From: Prolixibacteraceae bacterium
Lineage (GTDB): Bacteria > Bacteroidota > Bacteroidia > Bacteroidales > Prolixibacteraceae
Assembly (NCBI GenBank): GCA_003506435.1
Contig: DOAQ01000015.1
Span: forward strand, 95,897-159,896
Reading direction: 5' to 3'
DNA length: 64,000 nt
Shown one piece after another: positions 1 to 8,719 of the stretch. A program made the position numbers and the translations under genes. The notes under the pieces were generated by a model. That model saw nothing but the letters and a program-made list of their open reading frames with translations, had not been told where the DNA came from and searched no databases. Positions within the stretch are counted from its first letter, which is position 1; every line of letters starts with the position of its first letter.

Positions 1-149
1 ATGAACATTCCAAAGCGGTCGTTGGTCCACCAGGCCATGCGCTCTTTTTTTTGGGCTCCTGTTTCCGTAAATGATTTTTCCTGTGCAGGAAGTGTCATAC
101 TTATAACCAGCGTAAAAGCAAAAAGCAGGTTTATCTTTTTCAATTTCAT
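1..149 (-). CDS. alpha-L-fucosidase (GH29), N-terminal part only
   Basis: The gene enters from the left edge, so only the first 49 codons are visible. After an ATG at 149 comes a signal peptide (hydrophobic stretch around residues 7-19, ending near LPAQE), then the segment RMAWWTNDRFGMFI, which is the characteristic start of the GH29 alpha-L-fucosidase barrel. GH29 enzymes remove alpha-L-fucose with retention, using an Asp nucleophile that lies outside this window. The start follows the stop of the upstream propeller glycosidase by three bases, so the two are co-transcribed as the distal part of the polysaccharide locus. Family assignment rests on this short segment only, so substrate linkage cannot be stated. 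Confidence 0.72.
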   Translation of the reverse strand, partial: MKLKKINLLFAFTLVISMTLPAQEKSFTETGAQKKERMAWWTNDRFGMF

Positions 150-152
150 TTT

Positions 153-1142
153 TCAATTTTTATCATTTGTTTGTTTGAACCATCCCAATTCTGCGAGTGT
201 TACACCATGTTGGTTCAAAGCTTGCTGATCTTCCGGCCCGCAGGAAGAAATATATGTTTTACAGTTATAGGTGAAAATCTCCGATGCATGTCCGAACAGG
301 GTTGTGAGGCAATTCTTCCCATAATCAAAATGGTCAGGGTTGTCAGAAACTACAACTATGGTTTCTTCATATCTCCTGTGCGCATACGTGCAGAACAGGT
401 ACCATAAACCGTTTCTTTCCACGATAAACGGCGACTCAACAGCAGTTCGCACCCCTTCTATTTCCATGATTACCTGAGGCTCCTCAAAATGTTTAAAATC
501 ATGGGTTTTAAACCTTATAATTTGTGAATTTTCTCTGCCTCCAACGCCGGATGAAACCACATGTATCCAATATTTTTCATCTTCCCCTTTTATGATGTGG
601 GGATCTCTGCTGGAAGGCCACAATATACCTCCCAGAATTGGAATATTGGTCCGTTCCCATTTGTACAGATTATCGGACCAACAAACTTCCAAACCATATT
701 TTGTTTCAAACTTTGTTTGAATTACCATCGCCCAACGTTCTGATTCCTGATGCCAGATAATATAAGGCGCTCCAAGGTATTCCGTTCCCTGGCTTTCGTC
801 CAGTGCAAAAGGTTTTCTTTCCCAATTCTTTTCCGGGTTGTTTGTTACCAGATGTCCCAAATACGGATGATAGCGGTATAACCGTTTCCCTTCCGGTGGA
901 TATGGATTATTAATTCCGAACCAGTGCAGGTTGTTTTCGTGATCGGTAACAAAACAATGGTCGTTTGTGTACCATTTCTTTCCACTAGAATCAGATTCCG
1001 GCCTGGGATCAATTACCATCTCACTTGCTCCTTTCAGGTATGGAATATCCGCTCTGTGACGTAATAGAATTTCTTTTTGGCCGCTGTTACATGCATAAAT
1101 AAGGATTAATATTATAGAAACTGGAATTACTGTTTTTTCCAT
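153..1142 (-). CDS. five-bladed beta-propeller glycosidase lipoprotein (GH43/GH32-like fold)
   Basis: A 329-residue lipoprotein: the leader ends in IYAC, a lipobox. The body resembles the GH43/GH32/GH68 propeller superfamily. Candidate catalytic residues are the Asp of YTNDHCF (near residue 60), the Asp of SSRDPHI (near 180) and the Glu of VESPFIVE (near 240), in the order expected for base, pKa modulator and acid. This places it as a periplasmic or surface glycan hydrolase, but I cannot name the GH family or substrate. It lies between the SusD-linked lipoprotein and a GH29 fucosidase on the same strand, with only a three-base gap to the fucosidase, so it probably acts on the same fucose-containing glycan. 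Confidence 0.62.
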   Translation of the reverse strand: MEKTVIPVSIILILIYACNSGQKEILLRHRADIPYLKGASEMVIDPRPESDSSGKKWYTNDHCFVTDHENNLHWFGINNPYPPEGKRLYRYHPYLGHLVTNNPEKNWERKPFALDESQGTEYLGAPYIIWHQESERWAMVIQTKFETKYGLEVCWSDNLYKWERTNIPILGGILWPSSRDPHIIKGEDEKYWIHVVSSGVGGRENSQIIRFKTHDFKHFEEPQVIMEIEGVRTAVESPFIVERNGLWYLFCTYAHRRYEETIVVVSDNPDHFDYGKNCLTTLFGHASEIFTYNCKTYISSCGPEDQQALNQHGVTLAELGWFKQTNDKN

Positions 1143-1228
1143 TTTTTTTCTTTAGTAATACAGATTATAATAGGCTGATTTACTGAAAATTGCTTCATGT
1201 ATATTATGAAACAAACAATAGTTAATTA

Positions 1229-1284
1229 GATCAGGAGAAAAAGGATTGTTACTCATTTAAATAAACAAGGCTATTCTCCTGATC
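1229..1284. repeat. perfect 11-bp inverted repeat in the glycan operon
   Basis: GATCAGGAGAA (1229-1239) and TTCTCCTGATC (1274-1284) are exact reverse complements separated by 34 bases. They sit in the 200-base gap between the SusD-associated lipoprotein and the propeller glycosidase, where the operon otherwise runs closely packed. In RNA this would form a stem with a long loop, without a T-run on the minus strand, so it looks more like a processing or stabilising hairpin, or a protein site, than a simple terminator. Function is inference. Confidence 0.55.
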
Positions 1285-1341
1285 CATTCTATGTAAACAT
1301 CTAGGATTTGGAAATCAAAACGCAGTTTTTATACCCGCTTT

Positions 1342-1683
1342 TCAGTTAACTGTTATTGCTTTTTCAGCTTTCATTCCTTGTGCTTCTACAGAAATAGTTC
1401 CTCCTGTTGTCCCAAAATGAACAACGACATGAGATGTACCCTGTCCGGATGTAATAGATGCACCTGTTGGCACAGTCCACACGTAATCTGCATCATCCAG
1501 GTAAAAAGTATAATAGTCTTTACTGGAATTGGCAGTTACAGATGCTACCCCTGAAATTTTTAAAAATGTTGGTGGCAAATATTCATATTCTTCATTTTCA
1601 CACGAAGTTGAAAGAGCAAATAGCATAAAGATCAATGCCAAAAAACCAACGACTCTATTATTTTTTACACTAACCGTTTTCAT
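1342..1683 (-). CDS. small surface lipoprotein with one Ig/PKD-like domain
   Basis: A 113-residue protein with a leader (residues about 11-28) ending in the lipobox STSC, then a single beta-rich domain containing WTVPTGASITSGQGTS and ending in a beta strand with AITVN. This looks like one PKD- or Ig-like fold and has no catalytic motif. It begins 36 bases after the SusD stop on the same strand. Short lipoproteins in this position of Bacteroidota glycan loci are often surface glycan-binding or spacer proteins (SusE/F-like placement), which is the inferred role. No closer family is recognised. Confidence 0.6.
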   Translation of the reverse strand: MKTVSVKNNRVVGFLALIFMLFALSTSCENEEYEYLPPTFLKISGVASVTANSSKDYYTFYLDDADYVWTVPTGASITSGQGTSHVVVHFGTTGGTISVEAQGMKAEKAITVN

Positions 1684-1719
1684 ATTGATATTTTTATATT
1701 ATTTCATTGTGCATGTCAA

Positions 1720-3252
1720 CTAATATCCGGGATTTTGTGTCAAATTTGCATTGATGTCAATCTCAGTTTGCGGGATAGGCCATAAGTACCTGAATTCTTC
1801 AAAATTGGTAATCTGATAATTCACCCCTTGGTTATAGTGTTTTTTCTCCATGACTTCTTTGAGCCTTCTCCATCGAACCAGATCCTCGTATCTTGTCGCT
1901 TCGCTGCACAATTCAACCCGTCTTTCATTATAAATACGTTCTCTCATTGCATCTTTGGTAAGGCCAGTCGGAAGATCAGGCATGCCGACCCTGTTCCGAA
2001 CCCGATTAACCGCATTATACACCTCATTAGACGGTCCTTCTGCTTCATTTTTCGCTTCAGCATAAATTAGCAACACCTCAGCATATCGAAGTACTTTCCA
2101 GTCAAATGCGATTTGGGAAGCAACAAGTTTAGGATTATTTTTTGCTATTGTATATTTCCTCCATGAATAATCGGTTTCAGTCCAGCTTCTTTTATATGGT
2201 TGCCCGAAATAATCCATGCCGTTGACAAAAATGGAGGATTTCAACCGGGGGTCACGGTTTTCGTATTGCGTATTATCGTTATGCAAGTCCCGGCCACCAG
2301 GATTAAATGGCGTTCCATCACTATTTTCAAAAGCATTGACCAAATCCTGGACGACAAGGCACCAACTCAGTCCGGTGGCCCCTGTTTTGGTGGCGTCGCC
2401 TTTAAGCCATCTATAATAAAAGTAAGTCGGATTAAATTCACCATTTACTGTCCAGAAACAGATTTTAAACAGGTCTTCCTTTGTATTGCTACTGCCCGGC
2501 AACCATAGGTCATCATAATTTTCAACGAGCCCATAAGCAGAAATATCCATTACCTTCTTCGCTTCTTGCGCAGCTTTTGTCCATTCACCATTAAATAAAT
2601 ATTCTTTAGCCAGCATACCCAATGCCGCGCCTTTGGTAGCCCTGCCAATATCACTGCCCGTCCATGTCTCCGGTAAATATTGGGCAGCATCTGTTAAGTC
2701 AGCGTAAATTTGCTCAACAACTTCCGCTTTTGTTGTCCTGACGGGAAAGTATTCCTGTTCGCTGGTTGGATTAAGCAACAATGGCACATCGCCGTACCTC
2801 CAAACCAATAAATGATACCCCAAAGCGCGTAAAAATTTACATTCAGCAATCAACCTGTTTTTGAGATCATCACTCAGGTTATCCATTGGTTCAATACTCT
2901 CTATCACCTTATTTGCTCTTTGTACAAGTATATATCCACGGTACCATCCAAGAATGGCGTAAGAATTATTTCCCAAAGCAGCTTCTGTCCCATGAGCCAG
3001 TCCCCCATACAATGCATTTCCTCCATCTACATTCCACCTTTCATTATCGGTGAGTTGATCTTCCCAGAAAAGGATGTATGGCCATCTGTGTAATCCCTGA
3101 TAAACGCCATTTACACCCATTGCAGCAGCCGATCCATCTATATAAAACGTATTGGTTGCGGGTACGGTAAGCGGAGGTTGTTCAAGAAAATCGTTATTAC
3201 ATGATACCAACATGATTAATAACCCAATTGTTATAATATATTTTGTTTTCAT
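1720..3252 (-). CDS. SusD/RagB-family glycan-binding outer-membrane lipoprotein
   Basis: A 510-residue protein with a lipobox (LVSC near residue 18) and the SusD/RagB pattern: the N-terminal NDFLEQPPLTVP, helical TPR-like segments such as RANKVIESIEP and LIAECKFLRALGYHLLV, and the C-terminal part with RVELCSEATRYEDLVRWRR followed by LWPIPQTEID and a terminal QNPGY. SusD proteins cap the SusC transporter on the cell surface and hand it oligosaccharides. The gene starts 17 bases after SusC on the same strand, the usual arrangement, and length is typical. Substrate cannot be deduced from this protein alone. Confidence 0.95.
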   Translation of the reverse strand: MKTKYIITIGLLIMLVSCNNDFLEQPPLTVPATNTFYIDGSAAAMGVNGVYQGLHRWPYILFWEDQLTDNERWNVDGGNALYGGLAHGTEAALGNNSYAILGWYRGYILVQRANKVIESIEPMDNLSDDLKNRLIAECKFLRALGYHLLVWRYGDVPLLLNPTSEQEYFPVRTTKAEVVEQIYADLTDAAQYLPETWTGSDIGRATKGAALGMLAKEYLFNGEWTKAAQEAKKVMDISAYGLVENYDDLWLPGSSNTKEDLFKICFWTVNGEFNPTYFYYRWLKGDATKTGATGLSWCLVVQDLVNAFENSDGTPFNPGGRDLHNDNTQYENRDPRLKSSIFVNGMDYFGQPYKRSWTETDYSWRKYTIAKNNPKLVASQIAFDWKVLRYAEVLLIYAEAKNEAEGPSNEVYNAVNRVRNRVGMPDLPTGLTKDAMRERIYNERRVELCSEATRYEDLVRWRRLKEVMEKKHYNQGVNYQITNFEEFRYLWPIPQTEIDINANLTQNPGY

Positions 3253-3269
3253 CGTACAAGATTTTTAAG

Positions 3270-6200
3270 TTAGAATTGCACGTTTGCGCCAAATGAAATT
3301 GTCCTTGATTGAGGATATATATCAGCCCGTTGATACGAACCTGTCCGTTCGACTTCAAATCCGACATATTTTGTAAAATATGCAAGGTTTGAAACGTTAC
3401 TATATACTCTAAGTCCCTGAATGCCGAACTTTTTTGTGATATTAGCCGGTATGGTATATCCAAGTTCAATATTACGGATTTTCGCATAGCTGGCATTTTG
3501 GATAAAATGCTCATTAGCCGGAGTATTATTACTTGCATTTCCTGACTGGACTCTTGAAATAGTATTTGATGTACCCGGGCCCCTCCATCTTTCAAGAATA
3601 TAATCAAAATTGTTCAAATAATTATAGTAGGTGAATTCAAACCTTCCGCGTACCATTGTAGCTACACTTTTGCCCAAATCACCTTGAATATGTATATTCA
3701 GATCGAATCCCTTATAGGAAGTATTAGCAGTTAATCCAAAGATGTATGAGGGTAAAGGACTTCCCTGACAGACTAGATCCGATGCATCAATTTTTTTATC
3801 ATTGTTAACATCCTCATAAATGTAATCTCCGGGTTCAACCTTTGCCCTTTCAGTTATTGTGGCAAGCCGTGCATCTATTTCTTCCTGGGTTTGGTATACT
3901 CCAATTATGTTGTATCCGAATAGCGCACCGTAAGGTTCGCCAATCTTAAATCCATGTGCTTTGTACCCATCGATATAATAATACTCAATGCCTGGTTGCA
4001 ATTTTAATATTTCGTTCTTTAGGTGTGAACCTGTATATCGAATATCGAACTTAAAATCTCCTGATCTCTTAAAATAATGAATACTGTATTCAAGTCCGGA
4101 ATTTTTCATTTCTCCGACATTCTGATATGACTTTACAGATCCAACTCCTGTTGTTCCGGGTAGACTTACAGGCAGAAACAGATCCTTGGTTCTTTTTATA
4201 AAATATTCAGTATTAATAACTAAATCACCATCAAACAATGTCATATCAAGACCTAAATTTGTCATGTGTGCAACTTCCCATTTTAAATTCGGATTTGCAT
4301 AGTTAGTTACTGCGGCGCCGGTATTATATGTAGCATTAAAAGGATATGATGTGGACATGTCCATTGTTGCATAGCTTTCATATATGCTGGTGGCTTGCCC
4401 ACTTAGATCAAAGTCGGTCTGGATCATTTTGTCAGAATTCCATGAGAAATTTCCGACATCTTGTCCACCTAATACTCCATAACTTGCTCTGATCTTCATA
4501 TCGTCAATCCAGTCTAAATCAGCCATGAAACTTTCATCTGAAATTCTCCATCCTATTGATCCGGATGGGAACGTGCCCCATCTGTACCTATCTGCAAATT
4601 TTGAAGAGGCATCGCGGCGCACAGAAAATTCAGCCAGGTATTTTCCTTTATAATTGTAATTCGCCCTTCCGAAAAATGAACGTAATGACCAATGCTCAGC
4701 ATATTCACTGACACTCTGCCTTTCAGTTCCCAAACTGAGCATCTGGAGTTCATTGGAAGGAAAGTTGTAAGCAGTCGCGCTGAAGTATTTGTTTTCATAT
4801 AGCTGATCATTATGGCCTATTAAAACGTCGAAATTATGATGGTCATTAAAATTTTTTGTATAAGTCAACAGATTTGTAATGGTATAGTTATAATTGTCGT
4901 ATGATGTTTCTGTCAACTGTCTGTTTTTTGGTAACCGTTCACTTACTATTGAGCCTCCCCCGGCTTTTCCCAAATCATCATAATAGGTATATGACGAGTA
5001 AAATACCTTGTTATTGGCAAAATACTTATTACCACCCCATGTGGTTTTAAAATGAAGGCCTTCCATTAATTTTAATTCAGCGAAAAAGCTCGAAGTAAAG
5101 GTGTATTTTGGGAAAAAGTTCCTGCCTGTTGCATTAAGATTTGAATAGGTTACCGGGTCCAAACCCCACCATTCAGCATTTGAGGGGAGTCCATGATGGG
5201 GGCCTCCTGTCCCTTCCATTCCTCCCACCTTTGGAGAAATAGTAGGTGTATATTGTAATGCATACATTAATAATGTATTTTCGGATGATTGGTATGGAGT
5301 ATCATGCTTTTTAGAATGTGAAGCAAATGAGTTAATACCTATTTTAAGCCAATTGGTAACATCTGCATCCACGTTCAATCTGACATTATACCTTTTGAAC
5401 CATGAATTAATTACAATACCTGTTTCGTCCAACAGATCTCCCATTAATGAATACCTTATTTTATCTGTTCCTCCGGAAAACTGAAGATTGTGATTTTTCC
5501 TGATCCCTTTTTGTAAAACTTCATTTATCCAGTCAGTGCCTTCACCAAAACTTGCCATTTGTTCATCGGTATAAAAAGAAGCTACATTAGCATTAATTAA
5601 CGATTCATTCTGTAATCTGACAAAATCTCTGGCATTTAAAGCATGCGGAATTCTTATTCCCTGGCTAAATCCAGTAGTAAAACCGTACTGGATCTTTCCT
5701 TTTCCCGGTTGTCCAGTCTTCGTGGTTATAATGACTACCCCGTTGGCAGCCCTGGTTCCATAGATTGCACAGGCTGAAGCATCTTTTAATATATTGACCG
5801 ATTCGATGTCCTGAGGACCTACCAGATTCATATCCCCTTCAATCCCGTCAATCAGAACAAGAGGAGTTGTATTTCCAAAAGTTCCAAGACCCCGGATACG
5901 GATTGTTGCTCCTGCTCCCGGGGCACCTGAATTTCTCACTACTTCAACACCAGGAGCCCGGCCCTGTATGGCTTGTGCTGCACTGGTAACGGTTTGTTTA
6001 GCCAGTTCCTCGGCATCAACTTTAACCACAGAACCGGTCAGATTCATTTTCTTCTGGGTACCATAGCCAACAGCTACTACTTCTTCAATTCCAACTGTTT
6101 CTTCTGCCATCACCACATTAATTGAAGTTTTACCAGTCACGGAAATTTCCTGCATTTTCATTCCGACAAATGAAAACACCAGTGTAGCATCAGCCGGAAC

Positions 6201-6722
6201 ATTTGAAAGAGAATAGCTACCATTTGTATCAGTAATGATTCCCTGAGTTGTTCCTTTCACCACCACCGTAACACCGGGGAGTGGAGAGCCGGAGGAGTCG
6301 GTGACCTTTCCGGTAACCGTTTTACTTTGCTGCTGAGCATTGCCAAAACTGCTGCTTGCCGGAGGATTGATAATGATCAGGTTCTTTTCGGTAATGACAT
6401 AGCTGATGCCCTGTTTTCCAAAAATCTCATCGAGAATGTTGCTCACTGTTTCATCTTTGACCTGAATATTCACTTTCCGGTCGATATTCAGCCGTTCGTC
6501 CTGAAGGAGAAATTTGAAACTGCTTTGTTCTTCAATTTGCTTTAATACTTCCCGGATGGTGACATTGCTGAAATTCAATGACAACCGGGTTTGCTGTGAA
6601 TACACTGTGGCTGACACATGGAGTGTCAATACCAAGATTAAAAAAGCAGTTAGTCGCATAATCAGTAACAGTTTTTTTAAATGAAGGTCAACACGCCCCC
6701 TCACCTTTTGTTTTTTTTTCAT
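3270..6722 (-). CDS. SusC/RagA-family TonB-dependent transporter with N-terminal STN signalling domain
   Basis: A 1150-residue outer-membrane transporter. In order: signal peptide (about 17-43), STN domain (about 45-117, with LSLNFSNVTIREVLKQIEE), a CarboxypepD-regulatory-like domain (about 133-210, VTGKVTDSSGSPLPGVTV), a TonB plug (about 215-330, VAVGYGTQKKMNLTGSV and IRGLGTFGNTTPLVLIDG) and a 22-strand-type barrel to the C-terminus. The STN domain is what lets a loaded receptor signal to a FecR anti-sigma factor, and such a factor is encoded directly upstream. The start codon at 6722 is followed by nine consecutive A residues, so slippage could switch the frame; an internal ATG at codon 22 might partly rescue it. 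Confidence 0.95.
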   Translation of the reverse strand: MKKKQKVRGRVDLHLKKLLLIMRLTAFLILVLTLHVSATVYSQQTRLSLNFSNVTIREVLKQIEEQSSFKFLLQDERLNIDRKVNIQVKDETVSNILDEIFGKQGISYVITEKNLIIINPPASSSFGNAQQQSKTVTGKVTDSSGSPLPGVTVVVKGTTQGIITDTNGSYSLSNVPADATLVFSFVGMKMQEISVTGKTSINVVMAEETVGIEEVVAVGYGTQKKMNLTGSVVKVDAEELAKQTVTSAAQAIQGRAPGVEVVRNSGAPGAGATIRIRGLGTFGNTTPLVLIDGIEGDMNLVGPQDIESVNILKDASACAIYGTRAANGVVIITTKTGQPGKGKIQYGFTTGFSQGIRIPHALNARDFVRLQNESLINANVASFYTDEQMASFGEGTDWINEVLQKGIRKNHNLQFSGGTDKIRYSLMGDLLDETGIVINSWFKRYNVRLNVDADVTNWLKIGINSFASHSKKHDTPYQSSENTLLMYALQYTPTISPKVGGMEGTGGPHHGLPSNAEWWGLDPVTYSNLNATGRNFFPKYTFTSSFFAELKLMEGLHFKTTWGGNKYFANNKVFYSSYTYYDDLGKAGGGSIVSERLPKNRQLTETSYDNYNYTITNLLTYTKNFNDHHNFDVLIGHNDQLYENKYFSATAYNFPSNELQMLSLGTERQSVSEYAEHWSLRSFFGRANYNYKGKYLAEFSVRRDASSKFADRYRWGTFPSGSIGWRISDESFMADLDWIDDMKIRASYGVLGGQDVGNFSWNSDKMIQTDFDLSGQATSIYESYATMDMSTSYPFNATYNTGAAVTNYANPNLKWEVAHMTNLGLDMTLFDGDLVINTEYFIKRTKDLFLPVSLPGTTGVGSVKSYQNVGEMKNSGLEYSIHYFKRSGDFKFDIRYTGSHLKNEILKLQPGIEYYYIDGYKAHGFKIGEPYGALFGYNIIGVYQTQEEIDARLATITERAKVEPGDYIYEDVNNDKKIDASDLVCQGSPLPSYIFGLTANTSYKGFDLNIHIQGDLGKSVATMVRGRFEFTYYNYLNNFDYILERWRGPGTSNTISRVQSGNASNNTPANEHFIQNASYAKIRNIELGYTIPANITKKFGIQGLRVYSNVSNLAYFTKYVGFEVERTGSYQRADIYPQSRTISFGANVQF

Positions 6723-6751
6723 AGTTTTGTAAGAGTTTAATTATTACTATT

Positions 6752-6768
6752 CTAATGCCTCGCATTAG
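6752..6768. repeat. small perfect hairpin upstream of susC
   Basis: CTAATGC and GCATTAG are exact complements around a three-base loop, about 30 bases before the SusC start. It would lie in the SusC mRNA leader. It could be a leader hairpin or an operator half-site pair; nothing else supports either reading. Confidence 0.45.
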
Positions 6769-6781
6769 GGTTAAACCATTA

Positions 6782-6810
6782 ACCGTCGGGTGTTGCAACC
6801 ACCTGACGGT
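6782..6810. terminator. GC-rich hairpin between fecR and susC
   Basis: ACCGTCGGGTG (6782-6792) pairs with CACCTGACGGT (6800-6810), 11 pairs with one G-T wobble and a 7-base loop. On the plus strand it is followed by a T-rich run, but no plus-strand gene precedes it. On the minus strand, the direction of the flanking genes, there is no strong U tract. It is best read as an attenuating or partially terminating hairpin separating the regulatory pair from susCD. Confidence 0.45.
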
Positions 6811-6823
6811 TTTGTTTTTAATA

Positions 6824-6859
6824 GAAGCCCCCTCTGGCTCCCCCTAAGGAGGAGAATGG
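6824..6859 (+). repeat. dispersed intergenic C/G-rich repeat, copy 1
   Basis: GAAGCCCCCTCTGGCTCCCC followed by CTAAGGAGGAGAATGG. Near-identical segments occur at 51977-52012 (same orientation) and 52097-52127 (opposite orientation). The inner part (CCTAAGG flanked by CCCC/GG-AGG) is palindromic. It lies in the 3' flank of the fecR gene, outside any coding sequence. Confidence 0.6.
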
Positions 6860-6940
6860 CGGGTACAGAGATTCAATTTCATATATTTTTGTTCCATCTT
6901 AACCATTTATCAATTCAACCATTTAATAATTCCTCCCTTT

Positions 6941-7912
6941 TTACCGCGAACGAACAGTATACGCATTTCCGTTCTTTGTATATTCCAGTCCGCTGGCGAT
7001 AGCAATTGCATCCAGCACTTCTTCTGCGCTTTCGTTACTGAAAATTCCGGAATAGTGGATCTCGTCACCCAGTTTTTCAGGACTAAAAGTGATTGATATA
7101 TTGTATTTGCGTTCCAGTTTTTTAGCAAGATTTTGAAGCGGTTCGTTGTTCATGTACATTTTATTCGCCCGCCATCCCGAATAATCTTCCGGATTTACCG
7201 TGTTTAAACTGAATACCAAACTTTGTTTGTTGTAGTCGATCAACTGGCCCGGCTCAACAAACAATTCTTTTGTCCCCTGTCGTTTGATGCTGATTTTTCC
7301 TTCCTCCAGACAAGTGCTGATAAGCTGATCATCGGGATAGGCCGAAACATTGAACTTCGTCCCGTACACCTGAATCTTGAAATCGTTGATATTGACAATG
7401 AAAGGTTTGCTGCTGTGCGTGACTTCAAAAAATCCTTCCCCGCTCAGGTACACGTTTCTATTCGTATTACCAAAATCTGCATCGTAGCGGATTTGGGTTT
7501 TGGCATTCAACCACACCTTGCTGCTGTCGGGCAAAACAATGACCGAGCGGTTTCCGGTTTCCGTCTCAAAAACGACCGATGCCTGTTGCTGATTCATTTG
7601 CGGAAGTCCCATCAAGCCGAACAAGCCAATCATCAGGATAATTCCGGCGGCAATCCCTGAAGCGGCAACCAGCAAATATCTTCGTTTCATCTGATTTTTA
7701 TGCTCAACCTTCCGGCTGAGAGCATAAAACGCACGTTTTGCATCGTATGATCTAAAGTTTTTTACTTCCCTGGCTTCATCCCAGATTTTTTTTATCTGGT
7801 TAAAAAGAAACAGATCGTCTTTTTGCTTCATCAATTCCTGAAACTGAAAATTTTCCTCCGGCGAGGCTGTTTCGGAAAGTATTGCATAAAAAATTTCAAC
7901 CTTGTGCTTCAT
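6941..7912 (-). CDS. FecR-family anti-sigma factor
   Basis: A 323-residue inner-membrane regulator. Residues 1-75 form the cytoplasmic sigma-binding part, a single membrane span follows (about 81-103, VAASGIAAGIILMIGLFGL), then the periplasmic FecR domain (about 115-215, with SVIVLPDSSKVWLNAKTQIRY and VYLSGEGFFEV) and the C-terminal DUF4974-type domain (about 250-320, FSPEKLGDEIHYSGIF). FecR proteins hold the cognate ECF sigma factor until the STN domain of a substrate-loaded transporter triggers release. The gene lies between the sigma factor and the STN-SusC gene, so all three parts of the circuit are adjacent. Confidence 0.93.
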   Translation of the reverse strand: MKHKVEIFYAILSETASPEENFQFQELMKQKDDLFLFNQIKKIWDEAREVKNFRSYDAKRAFYALSRKVEHKNQMKRRYLLVAASGIAAGIILMIGLFGLMGLPQMNQQQASVVFETETGNRSVIVLPDSSKVWLNAKTQIRYDADFGNTNRNVYLSGEGFFEVTHSSKPFIVNINDFKIQVYGTKFNVSAYPDDQLISTCLEEGKISIKRQGTKELFVEPGQLIDYNKQSLVFSLNTVNPEDYSGWRANKMYMNNEPLQNLAKKLERKYNISITFSPEKLGDEIHYSGIFSNESAEEVLDAIAIASGLEYTKNGNAYTVRSR

Positions 7913-7983
7913 TGCGATATTTTTCTTTTTTGAATCTATGACAGTTCAAAAAAAGAAAGGTCGTACGCAGCAGGAGAAAAAAT

Positions 7984-8538
7984 TTATAAATATTCGGGAT
8001 AGGAAATCTGCAAACAGCTTCGGATAAGCCGTAATGCCTTGCCCACCTGGGCTTTCACTGTTTTTAAGGAAATATTGAGAGAAGTCGCAATTTTTTCCTG
8101 TTTCATCTCTTCAAACCGACTTTTTGTAAATACTTCCTTACACCGGGGTGGCAATTTTTCGATGCACTGAAAAAGATAATTTCTGAATTCTTCCTGCTCC
8201 AATACAAATGCATCAACCTGTATGTTTTCAATTTCGGAAAAACGGTTGGTATGTTCCTGCCTTACCGATTCCGATTTAATTTTGTTCAGGCTTTTATTCT
8301 TAACAGCCATATAAAGGTATGATCTTACCGATTCCGTTACTTTTATAACCCGGCGATCTTCCCATATTTTGGTAAAAACCTCCTGAACAATGTCTTCCGC
8401 AATATAATCATCCTTTAAAAACCGAAAAGCAAAATTGCAAAGGGGGCTGTAATACCGCTCAAACAGAACCCGGAATGCATTATAATCCCCTGTATTTATT
8501 GCACTTAGAAGTTGAAAGTCGGTTGGCTCGTTTTGCAT
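7984..8538 (-). CDS. ECF RNA polymerase sigma factor (FecI-like, Bacteroidota type)
   Basis: A 184-residue ECF sigma factor with region 2 (about 25-95, FRVLFERYYSPLCNFAFRFL and DIVQEVFTKIWED) and region 4 (about 128-175, FTKSRFEEMKQEKIATSLNI followed by SLKTVKAQVGKAL). It has no other domain and is of typical length. It is first in the leftward regulatory-transport-hydrolase block and 71 bases ahead of fecR, which identifies it as the sigma factor that this FecR controls. It probably drives the susCD transcription unit, but a target promoter was not identified. Confidence 0.92.
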   Translation of the reverse strand: MQNEPTDFQLLSAINTGDYNAFRVLFERYYSPLCNFAFRFLKDDYIAEDIVQEVFTKIWEDRRVIKVTESVRSYLYMAVKNKSLNKIKSESVRQEHTNRFSEIENIQVDAFVLEQEEFRNYLFQCIEKLPPRCKEVFTKSRFEEMKQEKIATSLNISLKTVKAQVGKALRLIRSCLQISYPEYL

Positions 8539-8566
8539 CAGATATCAAAATCAAAAAACATCCATT

Positions 8567-8574
8567 CAAAGATA
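8567..8574 (-). promoter_or_regulatory. -7 element of the sigma-factor gene
   Basis: The minus strand reads TATCTTTG, an exact match to the Bacteroidota housekeeping -7 consensus TAnnTTTG, about 30 bases before the sigma-factor ATG. No good -33 TTTG is visible at the expected distance. Confidence 0.4.
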
Positions 8575-8719
8575 GAATTTTTCACAGTCTGGAGAATGTT
8601 TAATGCACAGTAGATTATTTCAGGAAGAATCCAGCCTTCTTCAAATTCATTAACAAATCTTTTATAACTTTTTAAATCAAAGTTTGTTTAATGATCATGA
8701 GAATCTAAAAACCAACGAC

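Noticed and set aside
1..228. Plus-strand 75-residue open frame at the left edge
   Set aside because: The minus strand of the same bases gives a signal peptide and a GH29 N-terminus in phase with the upstream stop; the plus frame shows no family features.
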